Counted from the stretch's first letter, positions 1 to 6,563 are shown. The stretch: DNA of 9,908 nt from Methanobrevibacter sp. (GCA_016291275.1 JAEEWY010000042.1:1-9908), one strand, 5' to 3'. Made by a program: numbers and translations. The notes: generated by a model from the sequence alone, not told the origin.

Positions 1-797
1 ATAAAGGGTTCTGCATCAATTATATACATAAAATAATTTTCCCTTGCATAAGCACTGATTTCATCATCCAATTCTTTCCAATAAGATATGTCCTTATAAG
101 TATAAATCTCTTTATAGAGAGGTACCAATTCAGGATATTTTAAATCAATATAGTCAAAAATAGTCTTTTTATATCCTCCCCTTAAATTAAGATTTTCAAG
201 CCAAATATAATCACAAAAATCACTGATTTCTTCAATAATTTCAATAGGGTCTGTTATTTCTGGAAAAATAGGAGATATGAAACAAGTTGTTCTTATTCCC
301 TCCTTGTGAAACCTCTTCATTGCTTTAATCCTATCCTTAATAGATGGTGCATCATCCATGTCCTCTTTAAAATTTTCATCGAGGGTATTGATGGACCAGG
401 AAACCAAAGGATCATTGAATGTTTTTATCAAATCCAAATCCCTACACACCAAGTCTGATTTTGTGGTGATGATAAGATTTATGTCTGTTCCTTTTAGTTC
501 CTCTAACAATTGGCGAGTTCTGCAGAATTCCTCTTCACATTGATTGTATCCATCAGTTACTGAACCAACAATAACAGTTTCTCCAGAATACTTTTGAGGA
601 TTTTTTATAGGTTTCCAATACTTTACATCAATGAAAGTTCCCCATTTCTCCTTATGTCCAGTGAACCTTTTCATAAAATCAGCATAGCAATACTTGCAGG
701 CATGTGGACAGCCAATATATGGATTTGCAGTATACCCTGCAATGGGAAGATTTGATTTGGATAATATTGATTTAACTTCCTTTTCCCGAACAATCAT
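1..797 (-). CDS. Radical SAM protein, SPL-like, resembling 'radical SAM mobile pair protein B' (3' end outside window)
   Basis: The reading frame is open from the ATG at 797 to the left edge, giving 265 residues without a stop; the C-terminus is missing. Residues 30-37 hold the radical SAM motif CxxxCxxC (C30, C34, C37), in the context GCPHACKYCY, which binds the [4Fe-4S] cluster that cleaves S-adenosylmethionine. The remainder (GSVTDGYN near 78-85, TTKSDLV near 111-117, SWSINTLDE near 133-141, TCFISPIFPEITD near 171-183, WLENLNLRG near 199-207) matches the SplB-like COG1533 group. From memory it is especially close to the proteins called radical SAM mobile pair protein B, whose partner protein A is usually adjacent. 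The substrate is unknown. The start has GGTG five bases upstream. It lies 21 bases after the 213-residue gene on the same strand, so the two are probably co-transcribed. The radical SAM assignment is firm; the subfamily comes from recall. Confidence 0.9.
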   Translation of the reverse strand, partial: MIVREKEVKSILSKSNLPIAGYTANPYIGCPHACKYCYADFMKRFTGHKEKWGTFIDVKYWKPIKNPQKYSGETVIVGSVTDGYNQCEEEFCRTRQLLEELKGTDINLIITTKSDLVCRDLDLIKTFNDPLVSWSINTLDENFKEDMDDAPSIKDRIKAMKRFHKEGIRTTCFISPIFPEITDPIEIIEEISDFCDYIWLENLNLRGGYKKTIFDYIDLKYPELVPLYKEIYTYKDISYWKELDDEISAYARENYFMYIIDAEPF

Positions 798-818
798 TTT
801 TACACCATAATAAAAAAA

Positions 819-1460
819 TCATTGAGACATTGCCTCAATTAATGCCTCATATCTTGATTTCGCTTTCAATATCGGGTCTTTTGAAATATTATTATGGCTT
901 AAAATCTTAATTACTATAAAATCATTAGATTCAATGTTTTCTCTTTTTAGAACTTCTTCCTCTAAATAATCAGGATAAACCAAATAATCAAAATCCATCC
1001 CTAAGCCATTTACCTTATCCTCATCATTTCCATTTTTATCATATGTGAAATCAATCACATCTGCTCCAATATCTAAAACTATGTCCTTTAGGAATTTCGA
1101 ATAGACTTTCACTTTTTTATCTTTGTTGGATTTTCTTATTTCATTAAACTCATTTTCATCCAAAAGGGCATAGAGAGCATCATCTTTATAATCTTTGAAA
1201 ATAGCTTCTATCTCTTCATCACCAATAGCTTTTTCAATCAAGTTCTTTTCAAAAAGAGCCTTAGACACTGTTTTAATGCTTTCCTTAATCTGGCTAAATG
1301 TATTGATTTTTATAGCTAATGAATCCATTTTCACCTTGCTTTCAGAAAGCAAAATTGCAAAATCCCCTTCTTCCTCATCAGGAAATTTATTCACTTTGAA
1401 TTCCTTAAGTCCAGCCCATTCCACTATTTGCTTACACATTGGAGTTGTAACAACAATCAT
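819..1460 (-). CDS. Unrecognised acidic cytosolic protein, 213 residues
   Basis: I do not recognise this protein. The frame could open at a TTG at 1472, but the ATG at 1460, giving an N-terminus MIVVTTPMCKQIVEWAGL, is the more natural start. It is rich in Asp, Glu and Lys, has no signal peptide or membrane segment, and its alternating hydrophobic stretches (MIVVTT at 1-6, DFAILLSES near 33-41, DIVLDIGADVIDF in the second half, FDYLVYPDYL, DFIVIKILSH near the C-terminus) suggest an alpha/beta fold. The only cysteine is near residue 9. It ends with TGA at 819-821, 21 bases before the radical SAM gene, so a joint transcript and possibly a joint function are plausible. It diverges from comB over about 150 bases. 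A family restricted to Methanobacteriales is likely, but that is inference. Confidence 0.8.
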   Translation of the reverse strand: MIVVTTPMCKQIVEWAGLKEFKVNKFPDEEEGDFAILLSESKVKMDSLAIKINTFSQIKESIKTVSKALFEKNLIEKAIGDEEIEAIFKDYKDDALYALLDENEFNEIRKSNKDKKVKVYSKFLKDIVLDIGADVIDFTYDKNGNDEDKVNGLGMDFDYLVYPDYLEEEVLKRENIESNDFIVIKILSHNNISKDPILKAKSRYEALIEAMSQ

Positions 1461-1470
1461 AATATTCCCC

Positions 1471-1500
1471 AAAATATCCTCAAAAATAATATCCTCAAAA
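1471..1500 (-). repeat. Two 15-bp tandem repeats carrying duplicated GAGG sites
   Basis: Two adjacent 15-base units (1471-1485 and 1486-1500) differ at one position. Read on the minus strand each contains TTTTGAGGATATT, so a GAGG ribosome-binding-like core occurs twice just upstream of the 213-residue gene. The copy nearer the gene is about 16 bases from the ATG at 1460 but only about 5 from the alternative TTG at 1472, which makes the true start less certain. Confidence 0.75.
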
Positions 1501-1529
1501 TTATGCTTAAAAAAATATTACTTATTAAG

Positions 1530-1540
1530 TATTATATATT
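1530..1540 (-). promoter_or_regulatory. Candidate TATA box for the 213-residue/radical SAM unit
   Basis: On the minus strand this reads AATATATAATA, a plausible archaeal box A. Transcription would begin about 25 bases further on, near 1508, leaving a leader of about 48 bases that carries the duplicated GAGG repeats. The region is so AT-rich that other TATA-like strings exist. Confidence 0.35.
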
Positions 1541-1543
1541 ACT

Positions 1544-1553
1544 AAATATAAAA
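1544..1553 (+). promoter_or_regulatory. Candidate TATA box for comB
   Basis: AAATATAAAA on the plus strand is followed by about 57 bases to the GTG start of comB. With the usual spacing, transcription would start near 1575-1580, giving a leader of about 30-35 bases that includes the AGAGG ribosome-binding site at about 1598-1602. It is a pattern match only, within the shared divergent promoter region. Confidence 0.4.
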
Positions 1554-1610
1554 GTTATACATAGAATAAAATCATATTTACTAAATTTTAGAAAGATTAG
1601 AGGCTAAAAA

Positions 1611-2348
1611 GTGAAAGTGAGTTTAAGTTTTGAAAAAGGTTACTCAAAAGACCTTTCCATAATGGTTGATGCATTAAGGGCAAGCACTACAATTACAGTT
1701 GCTCTCGATAAATTCAAGGAAATTTATCCAGTATATACACCAGAAGAAGCAATAAAAATAGCTGAAAGAAAAGATGCTGTCTTGGCAGGTGAGAGAACCG
1801 GCAGAACAATTGAAGGGTTTGAACTTGGAAACTCACCTGGTGAAATGAAAGAATATTGCGGTGAAAAGGATTCCTTGGTTCTTACAACAACCAATGGAGT
1901 GAGAACTTTAGAAAATATGGATTCTGAAATCATTTTAATCGGATCATTCATTAATGCAAAAGCTTGTGCGAAGGCGGCATGCAAGCTTGCAACTGAACAT
2001 ATTGAAGTCGTTATGGGAGGATTCGAAAGAACCTTTGCAATAGAGGACTTTTTGGCTGCTGGAGAAATATTATTCTGGATTCAAAAGGAATTGGATGAAC
2101 AGGATAAGCTGAATATCGACGACATAGATTATTTCAAAGAGGAAACCGGAATTACAGAATATGCGCTTTCAGCAATTATGGCAAGCAGAGATAAGGAAAA
2201 AGTTGAAAAGGTTTCCATCAAGTCAAAATCAGGACGCCGTCTTGCATATTTGGGATATGAGGATGATGTCAATCTATGCGTTAAAGAGAATATCAGCGAA
2301 AATGTTGGAATCTACAAGGATGGAAAAATCACATTATATACTGAATAG
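1611..2348 (+). CDS. comB: 2-phosphosulfolactate phosphatase ComB (coenzyme M biosynthesis)
   Basis: ComB is a Mg-dependent phosphatase (EC 3.1.3.71) that hydrolyses (R)-2-phosphosulfolactate to sulfolactate, the second step of the PEP plus sulfite route to coenzyme M, the methyl carrier of methanogenesis. The 245-residue protein shows the family motifs in order: MVDALRASTT (18-27), GERTG (60-64), GFELGNSPGE (69-78), TTTNGVRTL (92-100), EDFLAAGE (145-152) and a C-terminal GRRLAYLGYEDDVNLCV block (208-224). It is soluble and close to family length. The start is GTG at 1611, chosen because AGAGG lies upstream at suitable spacing and the next ATG would remove the first motif. It stands alone; comA, comC and comDE are not in the window. 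Having comB suggests that this strain makes its own coenzyme M, unlike rumen strains that need it supplied, although one gene cannot prove the pathway. Confidence 0.95.
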   Translation: MKVSLSFEKGYSKDLSIMVDALRASTTITVALDKFKEIYPVYTPEEAIKIAERKDAVLAGERTGRTIEGFELGNSPGEMKEYCGEKDSLVLTTTNGVRTLENMDSEIILIGSFINAKACAKAACKLATEHIEVVMGGFERTFAIEDFLAAGEILFWIQKELDEQDKLNIDDIDYFKEETGITEYALSAIMASRDKEKVEKVSIKSKSGRRLAYLGYEDDVNLCVKENISENVGIYKDGKITLYTE

Positions 2349-2384
2349 ATTGAAAGAGTAGATTGCATTTGGACTGTCAAAAAG

Positions 2385-2392
2385 TTTATAAG
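2385..2392 (+). promoter_or_regulatory. Alternative distal TATA box upstream of the TraB-family gene
   Basis: TTTATAAG, preceded by a purine-rich AAAAAG that could act as a BRE, would place a start near 2412 and a leader of about 100 bases for the TraB-family gene. A second box lies closer to the gene, so this one is optional. I see no clear oligo-T terminator between the end of comB at 2348 and this site. Confidence 0.25.
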
Positions 2393-2466
2393 TGTAATTG
2401 ATATAATTAATATAAGAATTAAATATAAAGGTTAAATGAAAATTTAAATTAAATTTTAAATAAAAT

Positions 2467-2475
2467 TTTATAAAT
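2467..2475 (+). promoter_or_regulatory. Candidate proximal TATA box for the TraB-DUF1922 unit
   Basis: TTTATAAAT matches archaeal box A. Transcription would begin near 2494-2500, giving a short leader containing AAGGA at 2499-2503, six bases before the ATG at 2510. A 19-base AT palindrome (2439-2457) lies immediately upstream. Confidence 0.45.
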
Positions 2476-2509
2476 TTACAATGAAAAGAAACATTAAGAA
2501 GGATATCTG

Positions 2510-3676
2510 ATGATTAGAGAATGTTTAAAAATTATAGGAACTGCACATGTGTCTCAAAATAGTGCCGATGAGGTAAGGGCAGCTATTTTGGAAGACCAAC
2601 CTGATGTAGTGGCTATTGAATTGGATAGAGGACGATACCAAAGATTAATGAATGAGAGAAACGGTATCGTCGAAGATGACTCAATTCATATTACTAAAAT
2701 CATTAAGGAAAACAAGGTAGGGGTTTTCCTAGTTACAACAATTCTTTCCTATATGCAAAATAAAATCGGTGAAGATGTAGACATCAAGCCAGGATCTGAA
2801 ATGGTTGCTGCAATTGAAGCATCAGAAAAGATTGGCTGCAGAATTGCATTGATTGACAGAGACATTAATGTCACATTGCAAAGGGTATTGAACAATATGA
2901 CCACTTGGGAAAAGCTTAAGTTCATATATGGAATTGTGGGTTCAGTGTTCTCATCAGATGAAGAGGAATTGAACATTGAAGAGCTTAAAGAGCAATCCAA
3001 CATAGATCAAGCTATGGAATACTTCAAGGAAATCTCACCTGGAGCATACACTGCACTTGTTAAGGAAAGGGACGCATACCTTGCAAAAGGAATATTGGGG
3101 ATTCCAGAAGATAGAGTGATAGCTGTCGTAGGTGCAGGACATAAGGAAGGAATAATCGATTATCTTGATAACCCTGAAACACTCCCAAGCTACAGAGAGC
3201 TAAATGATATGAATAAGAAAGGTGGAATCCCTTGGCTAAAAATCATTTTGGCTTTAATACCTATTTCATTTGTTGTGATATTTTTTCTTGCTTGGATGAA
3301 TGGAATCCATATAGAGGGGGACATTGTACAATTTGTTGTAATCAGTATGATAATGGGTTTTATAGGTTCAATTGTATCTGGATCTAAAATCCAATCTGCA
3401 ATCATTGGAGGATTAGTTGCTCCACTTACCATAATTCACCCATTGCTTGCTGCAGGATGGTTTTCAGGACTTGCAGAAGCTAAATTCAGAAGGGTGAGAA
3501 AACAAGACATTAACAATTTAGGAAAAATTGAAAGCTTTAGAGACTTATGGAATAACAACATCGTTAGAATCTTGCTTGTAGTTGTTGGAACAAACCTTGG
3601 AGTGAGCATTGCAACTCTAATAATCTTGCCTTCACAAGTGTTTATTCCACTTTTCATGAAGATTTTTGGAGGTTAA
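2510..3676 (+). CDS. TraB/PrgY-family membrane protein
   Basis: This 388-residue protein belongs to the TraB (PrgY, pheromone-shutdown-related) family, which is shared by archaea, bacteria and eukaryotes and related to TIKI/GumN metalloproteases. The N-terminal soluble domain has the hallmark GTAHVS (10-15), ELDRGRY (37-43), LIDRD (114-118) and VVGAGH (206-211); the conserved His and Glu residues are those expected to bind metal. The C-terminal third holds about four membrane segments, near 242-263, 271-291, 295-317 and 351-380. The length is normal for archaeal members. In Enterococcus plasmids PrgY lowers peptide pheromone activity; in methanogens the role is unknown and peptidase activity is only inferred. 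The start is supported by AAGGA with six-base spacing. It is followed after 4 bases by the DUF1922 gene, so the two form an operon. Confidence 0.92.
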   Translation: MIRECLKIIGTAHVSQNSADEVRAAILEDQPDVVAIELDRGRYQRLMNERNGIVEDDSIHITKIIKENKVGVFLVTTILSYMQNKIGEDVDIKPGSEMVAAIEASEKIGCRIALIDRDINVTLQRVLNNMTTWEKLKFIYGIVGSVFSSDEEELNIEELKEQSNIDQAMEYFKEISPGAYTALVKERDAYLAKGILGIPEDRVIAVVGAGHKEGIIDYLDNPETLPSYRELNDMNKKGGIPWLKIILALIPISFVVIFFLAWMNGIHIEGDIVQFVVISMIMGFIGSIVSGSKIQSAIIGGLVAPLTIIHPLLAAGWFSGLAEAKFRRVRKQDINNLGKIESFRDLWNNNIVRILLVVVGTNLGVSIATLIILPSQVFIPLFMKIFGG

Positions 3677-3680
3677 TATT

Positions 3681-3941
3681 ATGTACTTGATATTCAGATG
3701 CGACTGTGGAAGAGTGTTATATGCTAAAAAAGGAGTTGCTACAAGAAAATGCACTTGTGGAAAAACCATTAAGGTGAAAAGTCGCAGAATCCTTCAAAGA
3801 GTTGAAACTGCAGAAGATGCGACATATGCTGTTCAAAAGATGCAAGAGGAAATCTATGGCGGATCAATGTTCAGCACTGCAGAGGAATTTAAACAGAATA
3901 AGTTCCTCAATCAAATTGATAGGAAAATGAAAGAATTATAA
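3681..3941 (+). CDS. DUF1922-family small zinc-ribbon protein (MTH1184-like)
   Basis: This 86-residue protein opens MYLIFRCDCGRVLYAK and carries two CxC pairs, C7/C9 and C24/C26, which should bind one zinc in a rubredoxin-like or zinc-ribbon fold. It resembles DUF1922, whose Methanothermobacter member MTH1184 has, from memory, an NMR structure but no known function. After the ribbon comes a basic stretch (KVKSRRILQR, about 30-39), which could contact nucleic acid, then a predicted helical C-terminus. The ATG at 3681 is chosen over an in-frame TTG at 3666 because GGAGGT (3668-3673) lies exactly seven bases before it, overlapping the end of the TraB-family gene. The tight spacing indicates co-transcription and probably translational coupling. 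It is cytosolic, and its function is unknown. Confidence 0.9.
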   Translation: MYLIFRCDCGRVLYAKKGVATRKCTCGKTIKVKSRRILQRVETAEDATYAVQKMQEEIYGGSMFSTAEEFKQNKFLNQIDRKMKEL

Positions 3942-4196
3942 TAAAATTTTATCACATAATAATTTTAAATATCATTCAAATATTACCAAAATTATGTAAA
4001 ATATGACAAAATTATTAAAAAATTATAAAAATAATGCAATTCTAATGGTAAAAAAACATTAAATTTATAAATAGAATTAATAAATATCATTATTGCTTAT
4101 AAAAAAATCTTTATATAAATAAGAATATAATACTATATAAAGAGAAATATTATTTTTAATTAAAAAATTTAAAATCATAAATTGTTTAAGGACTTA
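3942..4196 (+). other. 255-base AT-rich spacer with promoter and short repeats
   Basis: No coding frame or stable RNA fold is evident. The stretch is overwhelmingly A and T. It contains an 11-base direct repeat TAAATATCATT (3966-3976 and 4081-4091) and two copies of CAAAATTAT 20 bases apart (3987-3995 and 4007-4015). TATA-like strings occur near 4074, 4110 and 4134. It must hold the end of the TraB-DUF1922 transcript and the promoter of the CNNM-type gene. Confidence 0.6.
4110..4118 (+). promoter_or_regulatory. Candidate TATA box for the CNNM-CaCA operon
   Basis: TTTATATAA fits the classical methanogen box A (TTTATATA) and follows an A-rich run that could serve as BRE. The predicted start lies near 4136-4140, with a leader of about 57-60 bases ending in AAGGA at 4188-4192. 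It is the best-matching promoter in the window. Confidence 0.5.
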
Positions 4197-5543
4197 ATGG
4201 AAATGGACTCGATAATTATAGGAATTGAAATTTTAGTAATAATAATTTTAATTGTGCTTAATGGACTTTTCTCCCTTGCAGAAATTGCTGTTGTATCCAC
4301 TAGAAGAATTAGGATGCAAAAAATCGCAGATGAAGGGAATAAAAGAGCATTACTTGTTTTAGACTTTATGGATAATGTCAGTGACTTCTTATCCACTGTA
4401 CAAATTGGTATAACATTTACTGCAATTATCACAGGGGCAATTGGTGGAACTACTTTTTCTGAACCTATGGGTAATTTTTTAAGCCCATACATTCCTTACA
4501 GTTACCAATTAAGCTTCATATTTGTTATTCTTGTAACCACTTACTTCACAATCTTGATTGGTGAAATTGTACCTAAAAGAATGGCATTGAATGACCCTGA
4601 AGGATATTCATTGCAAACTGCAAAATTCATGCAAGTAAGTTCATGGATCTGCAAGCCAGTTGTCAGATTGCTTGACAGTTCAACCAACCTTGCTTTAAGA
4701 ATTGTTGGTTCCAAACCAAAAGAGGATGTTGTAACAGAAGAGGAAGTCAAATTACTTATTGAAGAAGGTATTGAAGACGGAACCATTGCTGAAGAGGAAG
4801 AAGACATCATCAAAAGGGTGTTCCGTTTAGATGACCAAAAAGTGGATATGATAATGACTCCAAGAAGTGAAATCATCTGGATAGACTTGGAAGATGACAT
4901 GGAAGAAAACAAGGAAAGAATCATTAACAGTAAAAGATCCATCTTCCCTGTAGCTGAAGGTGAATTGGATGATTTCATTGGCGTAGTTCAAGCTAAAGAC
5001 CTATTAAGTGAAATCTTCTCAGGTAAAGAAATAAATATTAAAGAAACCATAAAATCTCCATTGGTTGTTCCTGAAAACATGCTTGCAATGGACTTGCTTC
5101 AAGAGTTTAAGGAAAACAGGGAATATGTCCATATGGTACTTGTTGTAGATGAATTCGGAAGTGTTGTAGGATTAATTACATTGAACGACCTTCTTGAAGG
5201 AATCGTAGGAGACATTCCTGGTATCGATGAGGAAGATGATCCTAAAGCAATTGAAAGAAAAGACAATTCATGGTTAATTGATGGTAGATTCTCTATTGAA
5301 GACTTTAAAGACTTATTTGAAATTGAAAAGGAAATGCCTAACGAAGTGGAAGACGGATACACAACTATTGCAGGATTCATCCTTTCACATGCAGGAAAAA
5401 TCCCAGATACTGGTGAAATATTCCATGAAGGCAAATTTACCTTTGAGATAGTGGATATGGATGCAAACCATATTGATAAGATCTTAGTAACAGTCAACGA
5501 AGAGGATGCAAATAGATTAGACCTTGAAAGCAAAGAGGATTAG
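4197..5543 (+). CDS. CNNM/CorC (HlyC)-type membrane protein with CBS pair
   Basis: This 448-residue protein has the full three-part architecture of the CNNM/CorC family of Mg and Na transport proteins, formerly annotated as hemolysins. Residues about 5-175 are a DUF21 membrane domain with segments near 5-25, 66-88 and 104-122, the NGLFSLAEIAVVSTRR motif (22-37) and GEIVPKR (122-128). A cytosolic CBS pair spans about 200-335, including MTPRSEI (220-226) and VVDEFGSVVGLIT (316-328); CBS pairs in this family bind Mg-ATP. A CorC_HlyC domain occupies about 350-435. Prokaryotic members have been described as Na-dependent Mg exporters, so divalent cation efflux is likely. The ATG at 4197 has AAGGA four bases upstream; an ATG at 4203 is equally possible, and the in-frame TTG at 4182 precedes the ribosome-binding site and is rejected. 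The antiporter gene follows after 11 bases. Confidence 0.93.
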   Translation: MEMDSIIIGIEILVIIILIVLNGLFSLAEIAVVSTRRIRMQKIADEGNKRALLVLDFMDNVSDFLSTVQIGITFTAIITGAIGGTTFSEPMGNFLSPYIPYSYQLSFIFVILVTTYFTILIGEIVPKRMALNDPEGYSLQTAKFMQVSSWICKPVVRLLDSSTNLALRIVGSKPKEDVVTEEEVKLLIEEGIEDGTIAEEEEDIIKRVFRLDDQKVDMIMTPRSEIIWIDLEDDMEENKERIINSKRSIFPVAEGELDDFIGVVQAKDLLSEIFSGKEINIKETIKSPLVVPENMLAMDLLQEFKENREYVHMVLVVDEFGSVVGLITLNDLLEGIVGDIPGIDEEDDPKAIERKDNSWLIDGRFSIEDFKDLFEIEKEMPNEVEDGYTTIAGFILSHAGKIPDTGEIFHEGKFTFEIVDMDANHIDKILVTVNEEDANRLDLESKED

Positions 5544-5554
5544 GAGAATAACTG

Positions 5555-6496
5555 ATGGAATTATTAATTCAAATTATCTTACTTATTATAGGATTTGTAC
5601 TTTTAATAAAAGGTGCAGATGTATTCGTAGATGGTGCAAGTAACGTTGCATATAACTTAAAGATACCTACCATCATTGTAGGTTTGACAATTGTTGCATT
5701 TGGTACAAGTGCTCCTGAAGCAGCAGTTTCCATTACTTCAGCATTTGCTGGAACCAATGCAATATCCTTAGGTAACGTTGTAGGTAGTAACATATTCAAT
5801 ATTTTAGCGGTTATCGGTGTTTCCGCATTGCTTGGAACATTAACTGTGGATAAAATTCTAATAAAAAGGGATTTCCCATTTTTAGTCATCTCCACAATAG
5901 GTTTGCTTTTAATAGCCATCATATTTGGAGAGATAAGCAGACTCTGTGGTATAATCTTCTTAATTATCATTGTCGCTTATGTTTACCGTCTCGTACAAGA
6001 AGCAAGACAAGATAAGGAAGCTATGTCAGAAGAAATTGAAGTGAGACTTTCAATACCAAAAGCATTAATTTACATTATTATAGGTATTGCAGGTATCATT
6101 ATCGGTTCTGATTTGGTTGTAGATGGTGCAAGTTTCATTGCTGGAGCATTTGGATTAAGTGATGTTCTCATTGGTCTTACCATTGTTGCAATAGGAACTT
6201 CATTACCTGAACTTGTTACATCTGTAACTGCTCTTAAAAAAGGGGACAATGGTATTGTAATCGGTAACGTACTTGGATCAAGCATCTTTAATATCCTATT
6301 CATTTTAGGTATAAGCGGTGCAATCATGCCACTACCAATTGCACCTGAAATGGTATCAGATATAGCTTTAATGACTGTAATTACAATAATCGGTGCAATA
6401 TTCGCTTATAGTAAAAATGAAGTGGATAAAAAAGAAGGGGCAGTGTTGGTTGCCTTATTCATACTCTATATGGCGTTTGTTATAATAAGAAATTAA
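5555..6496 (+). CDS. CaCA-family sodium/calcium-type antiporter (YrbG/NCX_Mj-like)
   Basis: This 313-residue, very hydrophobic protein has the inverted repeat of the Ca/cation antiporter superfamily, with about ten membrane segments. The alpha-1 repeat shows GLTIVAFGTSAPE (43-55) and GNVVGSNIFN (73-82); alpha-2 shows GLTIVAIGTSLPE (207-219) and GNVLGSSIFN (237-246). E55 and E219 correspond to the ion-binding glutamates of the archaeal exchanger NCX_Mj. A short cytosolic loop with charged residues (about 145-166) separates the halves. It probably exports Ca or a related cation against Na entry. GGAG at 5543-5546 overlaps the stop of the CNNM-type gene and lies eight bases before the ATG, so the genes are co-transcribed and likely coupled. 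An oligo-T tract follows the stop. The exact cation cannot be read from sequence. Confidence 0.95.
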   Translation: MELLIQIILLIIGFVLLIKGADVFVDGASNVAYNLKIPTIIVGLTIVAFGTSAPEAAVSITSAFAGTNAISLGNVVGSNIFNILAVIGVSALLGTLTVDKILIKRDFPFLVISTIGLLLIAIIFGEISRLCGIIFLIIIVAYVYRLVQEARQDKEAMSEEIEVRLSIPKALIYIIIGIAGIIIGSDLVVDGASFIAGAFGLSDVLIGLTIVAIGTSLPELVTSVTALKKGDNGIVIGNVLGSSIFNILFILGISGAIMPLPIAPEMVSDIALMTVITIIGAIFAYSKNEVDKKEGAVLVALFILYMAFVIIRN

Positions 6497-6525
6497 TTTT
6501 TAATTTCTTTTTTCTTTTTTTTTTT
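6497..6525 (+). terminator. Oligo-T terminator of the CNNM-CaCA operon
   Basis: Directly after the TAA stop at 6496 come 29 bases that are almost all T, including a final run of eleven. Such U-tracts without a required hairpin are the usual intrinsic termination signal in archaea. Confidence 0.75.
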
Positions 6526-6526
6526 G

Positions 6527-6542
6527 ACAAAATTTATTTTGT
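6527..6542 (-). terminator. Small inverted repeat between convergent genes
   Basis: ACAAAAT and ATTTTGT (7-base arms, 2-base loop) form a perfect but AT-rich inverted repeat in the gap between the antiporter and tRNA thiolase genes. For the minus-strand gene, T-runs at 6563-6551 come first and then this repeat, so it may help end that transcript. The stem is weak. Confidence 0.3.
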
Positions 6543-6563
6543 TCGTTTATAATAAAATAAAAC

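Noticed and set aside
358..543. 61-codon plus-strand frame opposite the radical SAM gene.
   Set aside because: It is a shadow of a clearly coding minus-strand gene, with no family likeness and no start signal.
821..840. Inverted repeat ATTGAG/CTCAAT at the end of the 213-residue gene, possibly a terminator.
   Set aside because: It has only six AT-rich pairs, lies inside the coding region, has no T-tract after it on the minus strand, and the radical SAM gene follows at once.
2349..2509. Possible riboswitch or small RNA between comB and the TraB-family gene, or in the other spacers.
   Set aside because: The spacers are nearly all A and T, with no GC-containing stems and no TPP, SAM or other aptamer core that I could recognise.
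2481..2510. A nine-codon frame (ATG at 2481, TGA at 2508-2510) whose stop overlaps the ATG of the TraB-family gene, like a leader peptide.
   Set aside because: The proximal TATA box at 2467-2475 puts the transcript start after this ATG, and there is no ribosome-binding site. It would matter only if the distal promoter near 2385 is used.
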